Source of the DNA: Flavicella sp965243265
Lineage (GTDB): Bacteria; Bacteroidota; Bacteroidia; Flavobacteriales; Flavobacteriaceae
DNA length: 64,000 bases
NCBI GenBank assembly: GCA_965243265.1
Contig: CBDEUL010000004.1
Location: 24,804 to 88,803 of the forward strand
Direction of reading: 5' to 3'
The notes under the pieces are model-generated. The model was not told the DNA's origin. It ran no database searches and was given only the letters and a program-made list of their open reading frames with translations. Positions 50,075 through 60,080 of the stretch are shown in pieces; within the stretch, counting starts at the first letter, position 1, and every line of letters starts with the position of its first letter. A program made the translations under genes and the position numbers.

Positions 50075-51445
50075 ATGGCTTTGTCTAAATTTGAATCCAT
50101 GTTAAGAACAAACAAGGTGTATTTCTTCGATTCTTCTGAGTTTGAAGAAATTATACATCATTATATTGATAATGGGAAACATTCATTGGCAAAAAAGGCG
50201 GTAGAGTTAGGTTTAAATCAGCACCCAACTTCAACTGTTTTAAAGTTACTTCGTGTTGAATTATTAATTTTTGAAGACAACTTAACAACAGCAGAAAAAC
50301 TCTTAAATGAGTTGGAATCTATAGAGCCAACGAATGATGAGATTTACATTCAACGAGCGGCTATTTATTCGAAAAAAGGAGATCATAATAAATCTATAGT
50401 GTTTTTAAAAAAGGCTTTAGAGCATACGAATGATCTTGCTGATGTGAGCTCTCTTTTAGCCATGGAGTATTTATACCTTGATGATTTTGCTGCTGCACGA
50501 CTTAATTTTGCTGTTTGTTTGGAAGAGGATTTAGAAGATTACTCTTCTTTATACAATATCATTTATTGTTATGATATGGATGAAAAACATGCAGAAGCAG
50601 TGACTTTTTTGTTGGATTACATAGAATTAAATCCATATTGTGAAATAGCTTGGCACCAATTGGGGAGACAGTACATGATGTTAAAAGAATATGAGAAAGC
50701 TTTGGAGGCTTTTGATTACGCTGTAATTATTGATGAATCTTTTATAGGTGGGTATGTTGAAAAAGCAAAAACCCTTGAAGTATTAGAAAGATATGAAGAG
50801 GCTATAGAAAACTATTTGGTTACTTTAGAGTTAGATGATCCAACAGCTTTTGTGTATTTAAAAGTGGGTGATTGCTATAGAAAACTAACACAGTATAAAA
50901 AAGCATCAGAGTTTTATAAAAAGGCTGTTATTGAAGATCCTCTTTTGGATAAAGCATGGCTTGAATTGGCCGATATTTATAGCGAAGAAGAAGATTTTTC
51001 AAAAGCTTTGTATTATATAAAAAAGGTATTGTCTATTGATGAATTCAACTCTTTGTATTGGAGGCGTTATGCTCAAATTAATATTAAACTAAGTTTGTTT
51101 GAAGAGGCTATTGCTGCTTTTAAAACATGCTTGAGCTTAAATGATAAATCTTTAGAAATATGGGTTGGTTTGGTAGATGTACAGTATTATATAGGACATT
51201 ATAATGAGGCCTTAAAAATATTGATAGAAGCTAAGAATTTTTATAAAGAATCTGCTGAAATAGAATATAGGCTGTTTGGAACGTTTATGCGTTTAGAGGA
51301 TGAAAATTCCGCATTATTACATTTAAAAAATGGTTTGGCAATAGATTTTGATTACCATAAAATTGTAGCTGAATTATATCCGTTATTATTTAAGTTAGAA
51401 AGCGTTCAGCTTACAATCTCTAATTTTAATAATTTAAAAGAATAA
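50075..51445 (+). CDS. Tetratricopeptide repeat protein
   Basis: A ~456-residue cytoplasmic scaffold protein. It is made almost entirely of TPR repeats of 34 residues (e.g. AWHQLGRQYMMLKEYEKALE, AFVYLKVGDCYRKLTQYKKA, AWLELADIYSEEEDFSKALY). The open frame starts at ATG 50057, but the homologous flavobacterial start is MALSKFESMLRTNKVYFFDS, so ATG 50075 is preferred; the alternative is only six residues longer. A near-match promoter box TAACTTTA lies at 50035-50042. Upstream of the DUF368 gene, whose own promoter overlaps the gap. The partner is unknown. Confidence 0.85.
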   Translation: MALSKFESMLRTNKVYFFDSSEFEEIIHHYIDNGKHSLAKKAVELGLNQHPTSTVLKLLRVELLIFEDNLTTAEKLLNELESIEPTNDEIYIQRAAIYSKKGDHNKSIVFLKKALEHTNDLADVSSLLAMEYLYLDDFAAARLNFAVCLEEDLEDYSSLYNIIYCYDMDEKHAEAVTFLLDYIELNPYCEIAWHQLGRQYMMLKEYEKALEAFDYAVIIDESFIGGYVEKAKTLEVLERYEEAIENYLVTLELDDPTAFVYLKVGDCYRKLTQYKKASEFYKKAVIEDPLLDKAWLELADIYSEEEDFSKALYYIKKVLSIDEFNSLYWRRYAQINIKLSLFEEAIAAFKTCLSLNDKSLEIWVGLVDVQYYIGHYNEALKILIEAKNFYKESAEIEYRLFGTFMRLEDENSALLHLKNGLAIDFDYHKIVAELYPLLFKLESVQLTISNFNNLKE

Positions 51446-51450
51446 TATGG

Positions 51451-51458
51451 TACATTTG
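51451..51458 (+). promoter_or_regulatory. -7 promoter box (TACATTTG) before the first DUF368 gene
   Basis: A perfect TAnnTTTG match 18 bp before ATG 51477. It lies inside the longest open frame and so favours that later start. Confidence 0.5.
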
Positions 51459-51476
51459 TCGAAAATAGAAAGACAA

Positions 51477-52403
51477 ATGAAAAGAACATTTAAAGAATAT
51501 ATCTTTATTTTTTTTAAAGGAATGGCAATGGGAGCAGCAGATGTTGTTCCAGGAGTTTCGGGAGGAACAATAGCATTTATTTCAGGTATTTACGAAGAGC
51601 TTTTAGGAAGTATTAGTAGTATCAATCTAAATTTACTTAAGGTTTTAAAATCAGAAGGTATTCCTGCTGTTTGGAGAGCAATTAACGGGAATTTTTTAGC
51701 TTCTTTATTACTCGGAATTGCAGTAAGTGTAATTTCTTTAGCAAAAGGAATCAGTTATTTATTAGATAATGAACCTGTATTGTTATGGTCTTTCTTCTTT
51801 GGTTTGGTGTTGGCTAGTGTTTTCTTTATCGCTAAACAAATAACAAAATGGAATTTAACAGCTATAGTATCTATAATTATAGGAACTGTAGTAGCGTATT
51901 ATATCACTATTTTAGAACCTGTTGTGTCTGAAGGAGCTTCTATGTGGTTTTTGTTTTTATCAGGGGCCTTAGCCATTTGTGCTATGATTTTACCAGGTAT
52001 TTCAGGATCATTTATATTAGTTTTATTAGGGTCTTATAAAATAATTTTAGAAGCTATTCATACACGTGATTTTCAAGCAATATTAGTTGTTGGTTTAGGA
52101 GCTATTATAGGTTTGTTAAGTTTTTCAAAAGTCTTAAAATGGTTGTTTTCAAACTATAAAAATATAACTCTAGCTGGTTTAACAGGTTTTATATTAGGAT
52201 CATTGAATAAAATATGGCCTTGGAAACAAACCCTATCATGGAGAACAAATTCTCATGGTGCAGAAGTACCTGTGGTACAAAAAAGTATAAGTCCATTCAG
52301 TTTTGATGGAGATCACCAATTAATAGGTGCGGTAGCATTGGCAATTGTAGGTTATGGATTTATTCTTTTATTAGAAAGAGTTGAAAAAACAAAAAAAGCA
52401 TAA
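51477..52403 (+). CDS. DUF368 membrane protein (first copy)
   Basis: A ~308-residue polytopic membrane protein. It has the DUF368 signature KGMAMGAADVVPGVSGGTIAFISGIYEE near the N terminus, and the second PGISGSFILVLLGSY motif, which place two similar halves in the membrane. About eight helices. Some DUF368 proteins are now implicated in undecaprenyl-phosphate translocation; that role is inferred here. ATG 51447 would add ten residues but overlaps the promoter box, so MKRTFKEYIFIFFKG at 51477 is chosen. A paralogue follows 6 bp later. Confidence 0.88.
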   Translation: MKRTFKEYIFIFFKGMAMGAADVVPGVSGGTIAFISGIYEELLGSISSINLNLLKVLKSEGIPAVWRAINGNFLASLLLGIAVSVISLAKGISYLLDNEPVLLWSFFFGLVLASVFFIAKQITKWNLTAIVSIIIGTVVAYYITILEPVVSEGASMWFLFLSGALAICAMILPGISGSFILVLLGSYKIILEAIHTRDFQAILVVGLGAIIGLLSFSKVLKWLFSNYKNITLAGLTGFILGSLNKIWPWKQTLSWRTNSHGAEVPVVQKSISPFSFDGDHQLIGAVALAIVGYGFILLLERVEKTKKA

Positions 52404-52409
52404 GTAGTA

Positions 52410-53429
52410 ATGTCCGCTAAAAGAAATGTTTCAAAAAAAGTGGGACTCTTCTTAAAGGGCTTGGCAATGGGAACAGCGAATAAAGTACCTGGAGTATCAG
52501 GAGGTGCAGTTGCTTTTGTTTTAGACTTTTATGAAGAACTGATCTATACATTTCAAAAAGTAAACGGAAAAGCATTAAAACTACTTTTAAGTGGGCGCTT
52601 TAAAAGCCTGTACTCTTATTTAAACCTAACCTTTCTTTTACTGGTTATGGGAGGGAGTTTGTTTAGTTATTTTAGTGTATCCCTTCTATTAGATTATCTG
52701 TTAACTTCTTTTGAAGTTTATGTTTGGAGTTGTTTTTTCGGAATGATTTTAGGCTCGGTTTTCTATATAGGAAAACGATTCAAAGCATGGAGTATTAAAA
52801 ACTCATTGATTGTTTTCATAGGTTTTTCTATAGGGCTCTACTTGAGTTTTATGTCTCCAGCAACTGAAAATGACAATCTTTGGTTTGTGTTTTTTTGTGG
52901 TATTGTAGGAGTTTCAGGAATGACGTTACCTGGTTTATCAGGCTCATTTATTTTAATGTTAATGGGAAATTACGTATTGCTTTTAGTAGATTCTGTAAAT
53001 GTCATTTATACCGTGTTAAATGGATTTTTAGCAGGGAATTTTGAAATTCTTTCAGAAGGAGATAACACTAAATATAGTCTTATAGCTTTGGTTTTCTTTT
53101 TAGGATCTTTATTTGGGTTGATTTCTATTTCACATGTTTTAGGGTATGTGCTTAAAAGATGGAATGATCTAATTACAGCTTTAATTATTGGTTTTATAGC
53201 AGGGTCCTTAGGAACTGTTTGGCCTTGGAAAGAAAAAATATACAAAACAGTTTCAGGAGTAAATATAGTAGATCACAATGGTAACTTTATTTTAGAAAAT
53301 TACAAACGATATATTCCTGATTTTACATTGTTAGAAACATGGTTTGTTTTGATTGCCATGTTGTTTGGAGCTGGAATTGTTTTGAGTATTGAATATTACG
53401 AACGTTTAAAACATACATATGAGTCTTAA
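52410..53429 (+). CDS. DUF368 membrane protein (second copy)
   Basis: A 339-residue paralogue of the preceding gene. It contains LFLKGLAMGTANKVPGVSGGAVAFVLDFYEE and MTLPGLSGSFILMLMGNYVLL, but the first motif has NK in place of AD. This may alter function. Tandem DUF368 copies are common in flavobacteria. Overlaps the start of aroE by 11 bp, so it is cotranscribed with it. Confidence 0.87.
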   Translation: MSAKRNVSKKVGLFLKGLAMGTANKVPGVSGGAVAFVLDFYEELIYTFQKVNGKALKLLLSGRFKSLYSYLNLTFLLLVMGGSLFSYFSVSLLLDYLLTSFEVYVWSCFFGMILGSVFYIGKRFKAWSIKNSLIVFIGFSIGLYLSFMSPATENDNLWFVFFCGIVGVSGMTLPGLSGSFILMLMGNYVLLLVDSVNVIYTVLNGFLAGNFEILSEGDNTKYSLIALVFFLGSLFGLISISHVLGYVLKRWNDLITALIIGFIAGSLGTVWPWKEKIYKTVSGVNIVDHNGNFILENYKRYIPDFTLLETWFVLIAMLFGAGIVLSIEYYERLKHTYES

Positions 53430-54171
53430 TACTAAAACCTTTGGATTGGTAGGTAAAAACATAGCCTATTCTTTTTCAAGAAAATATTTTTCTGATAAAT
53501 TCAATTCTTTAAACCTTTTAGATCATACTTATAAGAACTTTGATTTAGAAACAATAGCAGATTTTAAAACTATTTTTGATAATAGCTCTGACAATATTAT
53601 TGGGTTAAATGTTACGATACCTTATAAAGAAGAAGTAGGGGTATTACTAGACGCTATCGATTTTGATGCAGAAAAAATAGGAGCTATCAATACTATTAAA
53701 ATTGATTCGAACGGTAAAAAAACAGGATACAATACAGACACTTATGGTTTTGAAAACTCATTAAAACCATTGCTAAAACCACATCATAAAAAAGCTTTAA
53801 TTTTAGGTACAGGAGGAGCTTCTAAAGCCGTGGCATATACATTCGATAAATTAGGGATTTCTTATAAGTTTGTATCAAGAACACCTAAAAACAATACACA
53901 GATTACTTACGAATCTATTGATCAGTCATTATTAGAAGAAACTACTGTTATTGTAAACTGTTCCCCTTTAGGAACTTCACCTAAAACAGAATTGTGTCCA
54001 GATATACCGTATCAATTTTTATCAGATAAGCATTTATTGTATGATTTGATATATAACCCAGCAGAAACTACTTTTTTACGATTAGGGAAAGAAAGAGGGG
54101 CCGCTATAAAAAACGGATTAGAAATGCTTGAATTGCAAGCTGAAAAATCGTGGGAAATCTGGAACTCGTAA
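53419..54171 (+). CDS. aroE: Shikimate dehydrogenase
   Basis: NADP-dependent reduction of 3-dehydroshikimate to shikimate. The protein has 250 residues. Shikimate-site residues: NVTIPYKEEV (Lys) and GAINTIKI, NTDTYGFENSL. NADP motif LILGTGGASKAVAYTF, terminal KNGLEMLELQAEKSWEIW. Overlaps the second DUF368 gene. aroB is elsewhere in this window. Confidence 0.95.
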   Translation: MSLNTKTFGLVGKNIAYSFSRKYFSDKFNSLNLLDHTYKNFDLETIADFKTIFDNSSDNIIGLNVTIPYKEEVGVLLDAIDFDAEKIGAINTIKIDSNGKKTGYNTDTYGFENSLKPLLKPHHKKALILGTGGASKAVAYTFDKLGISYKFVSRTPKNNTQITYESIDQSLLEETTVIVNCSPLGTSPKTELCPDIPYQFLSDKHLLYDLIYNPAETTFLRLGKERGAAIKNGLEMLELQAEKSWEIWNS

Positions 54172-54273
54172 AATAACAATTCCATAATGTCATTTTAAAG
54201 TCAATATTTTGCTGTTACAGTAGCTATTGCTATCTTTAATCAATTATTATTAAGAACCTTAAACATTTGTAAA

Positions 54274-56172
54274 ATGTTAGAAAACGAAAGTGGAAAAAAA
54301 GAAGAGTTAGAAGAACTAAATACTTCACCTAAAACTATTTCAGAAGATCAAATAACAGCAACACAACAAGAAGATGAGGCAACAGCGAAAGCGCTAGAGT
54401 CTATTGAAGAAAAAGTAGCTGCTTCAGCAGAAGTAGAAAGTGAGGCTGCAACGTCTATTCCAACATTGGATGTGAAAGGGTTAACGATGGAAGAGTTGGT
54501 AGATTCTTTAAATTCCATATTGAAAAATGAGAAAATACAAACGATAAAATCAAATGTAGAAACGATTAAATCTGAATTTGAAAAAAAGTTTGGAGTTCTT
54601 TTGGCTGAAAAAAAGGCAACTTTTATAAAAGAAGGAGGAGAGGCTATAGATTTTCATTTTTCGAGCCCAATTAAGGTTAAATTCAATGAATTAATTTCAG
54701 ATTATAAATCTAAAAAGGCTTCTTATTATTCAGAAATAGAAAAGCAGTTAAAACAAAATCTTAACAAGCGATTAGAGGTAATTGAATCGTTAAAAGAGTT
54801 GATAGAGAAAGCCGACTCTAGTTCTATGTATAAAGAATTTAAAGAGCTACAAGAACAATGGAAAAACATAGGAGCAGTACCTCGTACAAAGTATAATAAT
54901 ACTTGGAGAAATTACCATCACCATGTAGAGCGTTTTTATGATTTGTTACATATCAATAATGACCTTAGAGAGTTAGATTTCAAACATAATTTGGAAGAAA
55001 AACTAAAGTTGATTGAAAAGGCAGAAAGTTTAGCTAATTTAGAAGATAGCGGAAAAGCTTTTAAGGAGTTACAGGATTTACATAAAGTTTGGAAAGAAAA
55101 TATAGGACCTGTTTCTAGAGAGCATAGAGAAGACGTTTGGCAAAGATTTAGTGCAGCTACAAAAAAGATACATGACAAACGAGATGCTTTTTATGAAGCT
55201 CAAAGAGCTGCTCAAGAAAAAAACGTAAGTTTAAAATTAGCTGTTGTTGCTTCTTTAGAAGAGTTTGACGTAACAAAGAACAAAACCCATTCTGATTGGC
55301 AAAAATCAATAAAAGCATTTGAAGCAAAGAGAGAAGAGTTTTTCCAAATAGGGAAAATTCCTAAAAATAAAAGTCAGGAAGTTTGGGAAAAGCTGAAAGC
55401 GGTTACGAAACAGTTTAATTACGAAAAAAACAAGTTTTATAAAGACCTGAATGTTATACAACACCAAAATTTAGATAAAAAAATGGAGTTGTTAGAATTG
55501 GCTAAATCGTTGAAAGATAGTGATGATTTTGCTAGTACTACAGGAGTGATGAAAAGAATTCAAGCAGATTGGAAGAAAATTGGCCATGTGCCAAGAAAAG
55601 TTTCTGATAAAATTTGGAAGGAGTTTAAAGATGCTTGTAATTATTATTTCGATAGAGTACATAAAATTCAAGATCAAGGAACAGAGGAAGAGCAAAATGC
55701 CTTATCTCATAAAAAGCAATACTTAGAAGAACTTAAAAAATTAGTAGATTCTAAATCAGTAACTCCTTTAGAGGATGTAAAACAACATATGTTGGTTTGG
55801 AAAAATTTTGGTCATGTTCCTAGAAAAGAAAAACAAATAGAGGTAGCGTATAATAAGTTAATAGAAAAGCTATTTGGAAAGTTAAATCTAGAAGGAAAAG
55901 AATTAGCATTGCTTAAATTTAGAACTATTGTAGATGGATATTTAGCTACAAATAATTCTAAAAAATTAGATTCAGAAGTTCAATTTATTAGAAAAAAATT
56001 AGATGAATTGACAAAAGAAATTCAGCAGTTAGAAACAAATATTAGTTTTATAGCAAACGCAGGAGAAGAGAATCCTTTAGTAAAAAATGTTAGAGATTCT
56101 ATAAAGAAAGAGCAAGAAGAGCTTTCTCTTTGGAAAGAAAAGTTAGCTTATATGAGAACTTTAAGTTACTAA
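54274..56172 (+). CDS. DUF349 repeat protein
   Basis: A 632-residue, highly charged helical protein. After an acidic N-terminal tail (~1-70), it carries several DUF349 repeats, each ~75 residues with a W-K-x-I/G pattern: LQEQWKNIGAVPRTKYNNTW, LHKVWKENIGPVSREHREDV, IQADWKKIGHVPRKVSDKIW, MLVWKNFGHVPRKEKQI. Long coiled-coil character overall. No function is established for the flavobacterial version. It ends at a strong bidirectional terminator facing clpB. Confidence 0.88.
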   Translation: MLENESGKKEELEELNTSPKTISEDQITATQQEDEATAKALESIEEKVAASAEVESEAATSIPTLDVKGLTMEELVDSLNSILKNEKIQTIKSNVETIKSEFEKKFGVLLAEKKATFIKEGGEAIDFHFSSPIKVKFNELISDYKSKKASYYSEIEKQLKQNLNKRLEVIESLKELIEKADSSSMYKEFKELQEQWKNIGAVPRTKYNNTWRNYHHHVERFYDLLHINNDLRELDFKHNLEEKLKLIEKAESLANLEDSGKAFKELQDLHKVWKENIGPVSREHREDVWQRFSAATKKIHDKRDAFYEAQRAAQEKNVSLKLAVVASLEEFDVTKNKTHSDWQKSIKAFEAKREEFFQIGKIPKNKSQEVWEKLKAVTKQFNYEKNKFYKDLNVIQHQNLDKKMELLELAKSLKDSDDFASTTGVMKRIQADWKKIGHVPRKVSDKIWKEFKDACNYYFDRVHKIQDQGTEEEQNALSHKKQYLEELKKLVDSKSVTPLEDVKQHMLVWKNFGHVPRKEKQIEVAYNKLIEKLFGKLNLEGKELALLKFRTIVDGYLATNNSKKLDSEVQFIRKKLDELTKEIQQLETNISFIANAGEENPLVKNVRDSIKKEQEELSLWKEKLAYMRTLSY

Positions 56173-56193
56173 TGAAGTGGTTATAAACAAGAC

Positions 56194-56227
56194 AAAAAAA
56201 GGGAATCTAATCTAGATTCCCTTTTTT
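56194..56227. terminator. Bidirectional terminator between DUF349 gene and clpB
   Basis: A 14-bp stem AAAAAGGGAATCTA / TAGATTCCCTTTTT (2-nt loop region), with A/T runs on both sides, between convergent genes. Confidence 0.9.
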
Positions 56228-56249
56228 ATTAGATGTTATTTATTTTTAC

Positions 56250-58835
56250 TTAAACATTTCTAAAAACAAATTTACCATCAAAAGCATCTAATAATACCGT
56301 TTGTTCAGGTACTACTTTTCCAGCTAAAATTTCTTTAGATAAAGAGTTTAAAACTTCTTTTTGAACAACCCTCTTAACAGGACGTGCCCCAAATTGAGGT
56401 TCGTAGCCTTTTTCTGCTAATGTAGTAATTGCTTCAGGAGATGTTTGTAAAACAATTTGCTTTTCAGCCAACATTTTAGAAAGCTTACGTAATTGAATTT
56501 CTACAATTTCTGTAATCTCCTTTTTATTAAGAGGAGTAAACATGATTATTTCATCAATACGATTTAAAAATTCAGGTCTGATTGTTTTTTTAAGCACGCT
56601 CATTACATCTATTTTAGCTTTTTCAGCAGTAATTTCTCTAGCTTCATCTTTGGCTTTTTCAAAATGTTCCTGAATACTTTCAGCCCCCATATTGGAAGTC
56701 ATGATGATAATTGTATTTTTAAAATCCGCTATTCTCCCTTTGTTGTCTGTTAACCTACCTTCATCAAGTACTTGTAGTAAGATATTGAAGGTATCAGGAT
56801 GTGCTTTCTCTATCTCATCTAAAAGTATAACAGAGTAAGGTCTTCTTCTTACAGCCTCAGTCAATTGTCCACCTTCATCATATCCCACATATCCAGGAGG
56901 GGCTCCAACCAATCTACTTACTGAATGACGTTCTTGATATTCACTCATATCAATACGAGTCATTGCATTTTCATCATCAAAAAGGTAAGAGGCCAATGCT
57001 TTTGCCAATTCTGTTTTTCCTACACCAGTAGTCCCTAAGAACAGAAAAGACCCTAAAGGTTTTTTCTCATCTTGTAGGCCAGCCCTAGATCTACGTACAG
57101 CATCTGAAACAGCTTCTATGGCTTCTTCTTGTCCTACAACAATTTTATGCAATTCATCTTCTAAACGGAGTAGTTTTTCACGTTCGCTCTGTAGCATTTT
57201 TTGAACAGGTATACCAGTCCATTTAGCAACAACTTCAGCAATGTCATCTGCAGTAACTTCTTCTTTTATCAAAGCGTTTTCTAGGTTGTTTACTTCATTT
57301 TGAATCTTTTCTAATTCTTCTTGTGCCTCTTTTATTTTTCCATACCTAAGCTCTGCAACCAATCCATAATTTCCATCACGTTCTGCTTTGTCTGCTTCTA
57401 ATTTATGAGTTTCAATGGCTTCTTTTATTTTTTGGACTTTGTCTACTAAGTCCTTTTCTGTCTTCCATTTGCTAAAGATAGCATCTCGATTTTCTTTTAC
57501 ATTTGCCAATTCTTTTTGAAGGAGTTCTAATTTTTGCTTGTCCTTTTCCCTTTTAATGGCTTCAATTTCAATTTCAAGCTGCATTATTTTTCTATCTAAA
57601 ACATCCAAATCTTCAGGTTTAGAGTTGATTTCCATACGCATTTTAGAAGCAGATTCATCCATTAAATCAATAGCTTTATCTGGCAAAAAACGATTGGTGA
57701 TATAACGTTGTGATAGTTCTACAGCAGCAATAACAGCTTCGTCTTTGATACGTACTTTATGATGTACTTCATATTTGTCTTTAATTCCTCGTAGTATTGA
57801 AATAGCACTTTCTGTATCAGGTTCATCTACAACAACTTTTTGAAAGCGACGTTCCAATGCTTTGTCTTTTTCAAAATATTTTTGATATTCGTCTAGGGTA
57901 GTGGCACCAATAGCTCTCAATTCTCCACGAGCTAAAGCAGGTTTTAAAATATTGGCAGCGTCCATAGCACCTTCACCGCCGCCAGCACCAACTAGTGTAT
58001 GAATTTCATCAATGAATAAAACAATATTTCCATCAGAATTGATTACTTCTTTTACAACGGACTTCAAACGTTCTTCAAATTCTCCTTTGTATTTAGCTCC
58101 AGCAATTAAAGCTCCCATATCTAAAGAGAATACCAATTTATCTTTTAAGTTTTCTGGAACATCTCCTTTGATAATTCTATGCGCTAATCCTTCAGCAATG
58201 GCTGTTTTCCCCACTCCAGGTTCTCCAACCAGCATAGGGTTGTTTTTGGTTCTACGAGAAAGTATTTGAAGGATACGACGAATTTCTTCATCACGTCCAA
58301 TTACAGGATCTAACTTTCCGTCAGCAGCAAGTTGGTTTAAGTTTTTAGCGTATTTATTTAAAGAATTGTAAGTGTCTTCTGCGCTTTGTGAAGTTACATT
58401 CTCTCCTTTTCTAATTTCTTCAATAGCAGCTTTTAATCCTTTTTCTGTAACTCCTTGATCCTTTAGTTGTTTAGAAACAGTGTCTTTACTTTTAAAAATA
58501 GCCAATAATAAATGCTCTATAGAAACATATTCATCATTCATTTTTTTAGCAATATTTCCTGCATCTATAAGAGTGGTATTAGCAGTTCTCGAAAGAGTTA
58601 TTTGCCCACCGCTAACTTTAGGAAAACTTTGAAGTGTACTCTCTAATACTTGTTTAAAAACAGTTAGGTTTACTTCTAACTTTTTTAATATAAATGGTGT
58701 TACATTTTCATCTACCTCTAAAATGGCTTTGAATATATGTGCGTTTTCTATTTGTTGATGTCCGTACGCTTGCGTTAATTGTTGTGCTTGTTGTACGACT
58801 TCTTGCGATTTTATTGTAAAGTTATTAAAATTCAT
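56250..58835 (-). CDS. clpB: ATP-dependent chaperone ClpB
   Basis: Heat-shock disaggregase of 861 residues. N-terminal Clp_N domain (~1-145), first AAA+ with Walker A GEPGVGKTAIAEG and LFIDEIHTLVGAGG, the long coiled-coil M domain (~390-525), then the second AAA+ with GTTGVGKTELAKAL, RIDMSEYQERHSVSRL and DEIEKAHPDTFNIL, plus C-terminal D2-small domain. The length is that of full ClpB. No heat-shock-type operator (CIRCE) was seen upstream in the 216-bp gap to ytxJ, which contains no other gene. Confidence 0.97.
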   Translation of the reverse strand: MNFNNFTIKSQEVVQQAQQLTQAYGHQQIENAHIFKAILEVDENVTPFILKKLEVNLTVFKQVLESTLQSFPKVSGGQITLSRTANTTLIDAGNIAKKMNDEYVSIEHLLLAIFKSKDTVSKQLKDQGVTEKGLKAAIEEIRKGENVTSQSAEDTYNSLNKYAKNLNQLAADGKLDPVIGRDEEIRRILQILSRRTKNNPMLVGEPGVGKTAIAEGLAHRIIKGDVPENLKDKLVFSLDMGALIAGAKYKGEFEERLKSVVKEVINSDGNIVLFIDEIHTLVGAGGGEGAMDAANILKPALARGELRAIGATTLDEYQKYFEKDKALERRFQKVVVDEPDTESAISILRGIKDKYEVHHKVRIKDEAVIAAVELSQRYITNRFLPDKAIDLMDESASKMRMEINSKPEDLDVLDRKIMQLEIEIEAIKREKDKQKLELLQKELANVKENRDAIFSKWKTEKDLVDKVQKIKEAIETHKLEADKAERDGNYGLVAELRYGKIKEAQEELEKIQNEVNNLENALIKEEVTADDIAEVVAKWTGIPVQKMLQSEREKLLRLEDELHKIVVGQEEAIEAVSDAVRRSRAGLQDEKKPLGSFLFLGTTGVGKTELAKALASYLFDDENAMTRIDMSEYQERHSVSRLVGAPPGYVGYDEGGQLTEAVRRRPYSVILLDEIEKAHPDTFNILLQVLDEGRLTDNKGRIADFKNTIIIMTSNMGAESIQEHFEKAKDEAREITAEKAKIDVMSVLKKTIRPEFLNRIDEIIMFTPLNKKEITEIVEIQLRKLSKMLAEKQIVLQTSPEAITTLAEKGYEPQFGARPVKRVVQKEVLNSLSKEILAGKVVPEQTVLLDAFDGKFVFRNV

Positions 58836-59051
58836 AATCGTATTTTTTTAGGTTTTGTAAATCTATGGTCAAATTATATTCCAAAAAGAAATAGAAAGCT
58901 AATAACGTCAAAATGTCTTTAATAACAAGGGGTTACAGGACAAATAGTCAGCTGTTAAAGGTTTTCTAAGACATATCTTCAGATATTTAAAAACTAAATA
59001 TATTTTAGAAAGTAAATTGTATTTTTACCGACTATTTAGCTAAAATATATC

Positions 59052-59444
59052 ATGGGAATATTAAATAAACTTTTCGGAGATCAAAAAGACTCTACAGAAT
59101 CATCAACAGTAAAAATAGATTGGAAACCTTTAAGTAGGATAGAGCAATTGGATGAAATAGCAAAAGAAACTGCTACAACGTCTGTCTTATTTAAACATAG
59201 TACACGTTGTGGAATTAGTAGCAGTGTATTGAAACAGTTTGAAAGAAAAAATGGAGATTTAAACGAGGGAATTAATTATTATTATCTTGATTTATTAAAT
59301 CACCGAGATATTTCTGCCGCTATAGCAGATAATTTTAATGTAATACACCAATCTCCACAAATAATAGTCGTAAAAGAGGGGACTGTTGTTGCTCATGATT
59401 CTCATTACGATATTGTAAATGTAGCGTTGGAACAATTTATCTAA
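59052..59444 (+). CDS. ytxJ: Bacillithiol system redox-active protein YtxJ
   Basis: A 130-residue monothiol thioredoxin-fold protein. The active site is STRCGISSSVLKQF, i.e. C-G-I-S with one Cys, and the C-terminal part is SPQIIVVKEGTVVAHDSHYDI with cis-Pro SPQ. YtxJ-type proteins are thought to reduce bacillithiolated proteins. bshA, the first bacillithiol synthesis gene, is also in this window. No known partner adjacent. A hairpin terminator follows. Confidence 0.9.
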   Translation: MGILNKLFGDQKDSTESSTVKIDWKPLSRIEQLDEIAKETATTSVLFKHSTRCGISSSVLKQFERKNGDLNEGINYYYLDLLNHRDISAAIADNFNVIHQSPQIIVVKEGTVVAHDSHYDIVNVALEQFI

Positions 59445-59471
59445 TGGATTGAAATTTTTATATAAAATAAC

Positions 59472-59500
59472 AAATGCAGCTAAGTAATTAGCTGCATTTA
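59472..59500 (+). terminator. Terminator of ytxJ
   Basis: A perfect 11-bp stem AAATGCAGCTA / TAGCTGCATTT with a loop of six bases, 27 bp after ytxJ. Confidence 0.8.
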
Positions 59501-59637
59501 TTGTATAAGGGGGGAGTTATTATTTACTAGTGAGTCTTTTTTTATCTCAAAAATTACAGTAAAAACAAGGTTCTTAAAGTGTAAATATTTTTCAATGAAA
59601 TAAGGAGATAGAGTAGGTATTGTATTTTTTTTATTTC

Positions 59638-59645
59638 TATTTTTG
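59638..59645 (+). promoter_or_regulatory. -7 promoter box (TATTTTTG) of the metal-efflux locus
   Basis: A perfect TAnnTTTG match ending 5 bp before ATG 59651, so the transcript of the first gene would be nearly leaderless. Confidence 0.45.
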
Positions 59646-59650
59646 TTGAA

Positions 59651-59962
59651 ATGAAGTTTATAGCATTCTTATTATCTATCTATATTTTGGGGTTGTCATT
59701 TGTTACTTGTAATGATGATGCAGAAGATATGTCTAGTGATACTATAGTAGCTTCTATTTCTAAAGGAGATCATCAAAATTCAGGAGAATTAGATTTGTGT
59801 TCCCCTTTTTGTTATTGTCAGTGTTGTCAAGTAAGTATTGATACTATGACATATTTTTCTTACAAACTTCTTACACAAGATTTTTTCGCTAAAGTATATG
59901 CTTATCAAGATGGTACTTTGCAAAACGTAACAGCTTCTCTATTACAACCACCCCAAGTTTAA
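59651..59962 (+). CDS. DUF6660 family exported protein
   Basis: A 103-residue protein. The N terminus is a signal peptide (MKFIAFLLSIYILGLSFVTC; Cys20 might be lipidated). The mature part has the cysteine cluster LCSPFCYCQCC, which could bind soft metals such as copper. A protein of this type stands before CusA-family efflux genes in many Bacteroidota, as here. It is plausibly a periplasmic metal-binding accessory, by inference from neighbours and the cysteines. Confidence 0.75.
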   Translation: MKFIAFLLSIYILGLSFVTCNDDAEDMSSDTIVASISKGDHQNSGELDLCSPFCYCQCCQVSIDTMTYFSYKLLTQDFFAKVYAYQDGTLQNVTASLLQPPQV

Positions 59963-60080
59963 TTTATTTGATAGGATACTTATGTCCTGTTGTTTCTTCT
60001 ATAAAAGAAGAAATACTTAGTCTCATATATTGTTACAGCAATATGTATGAGAAAATTCAATAGAATTAAAATTTACACAA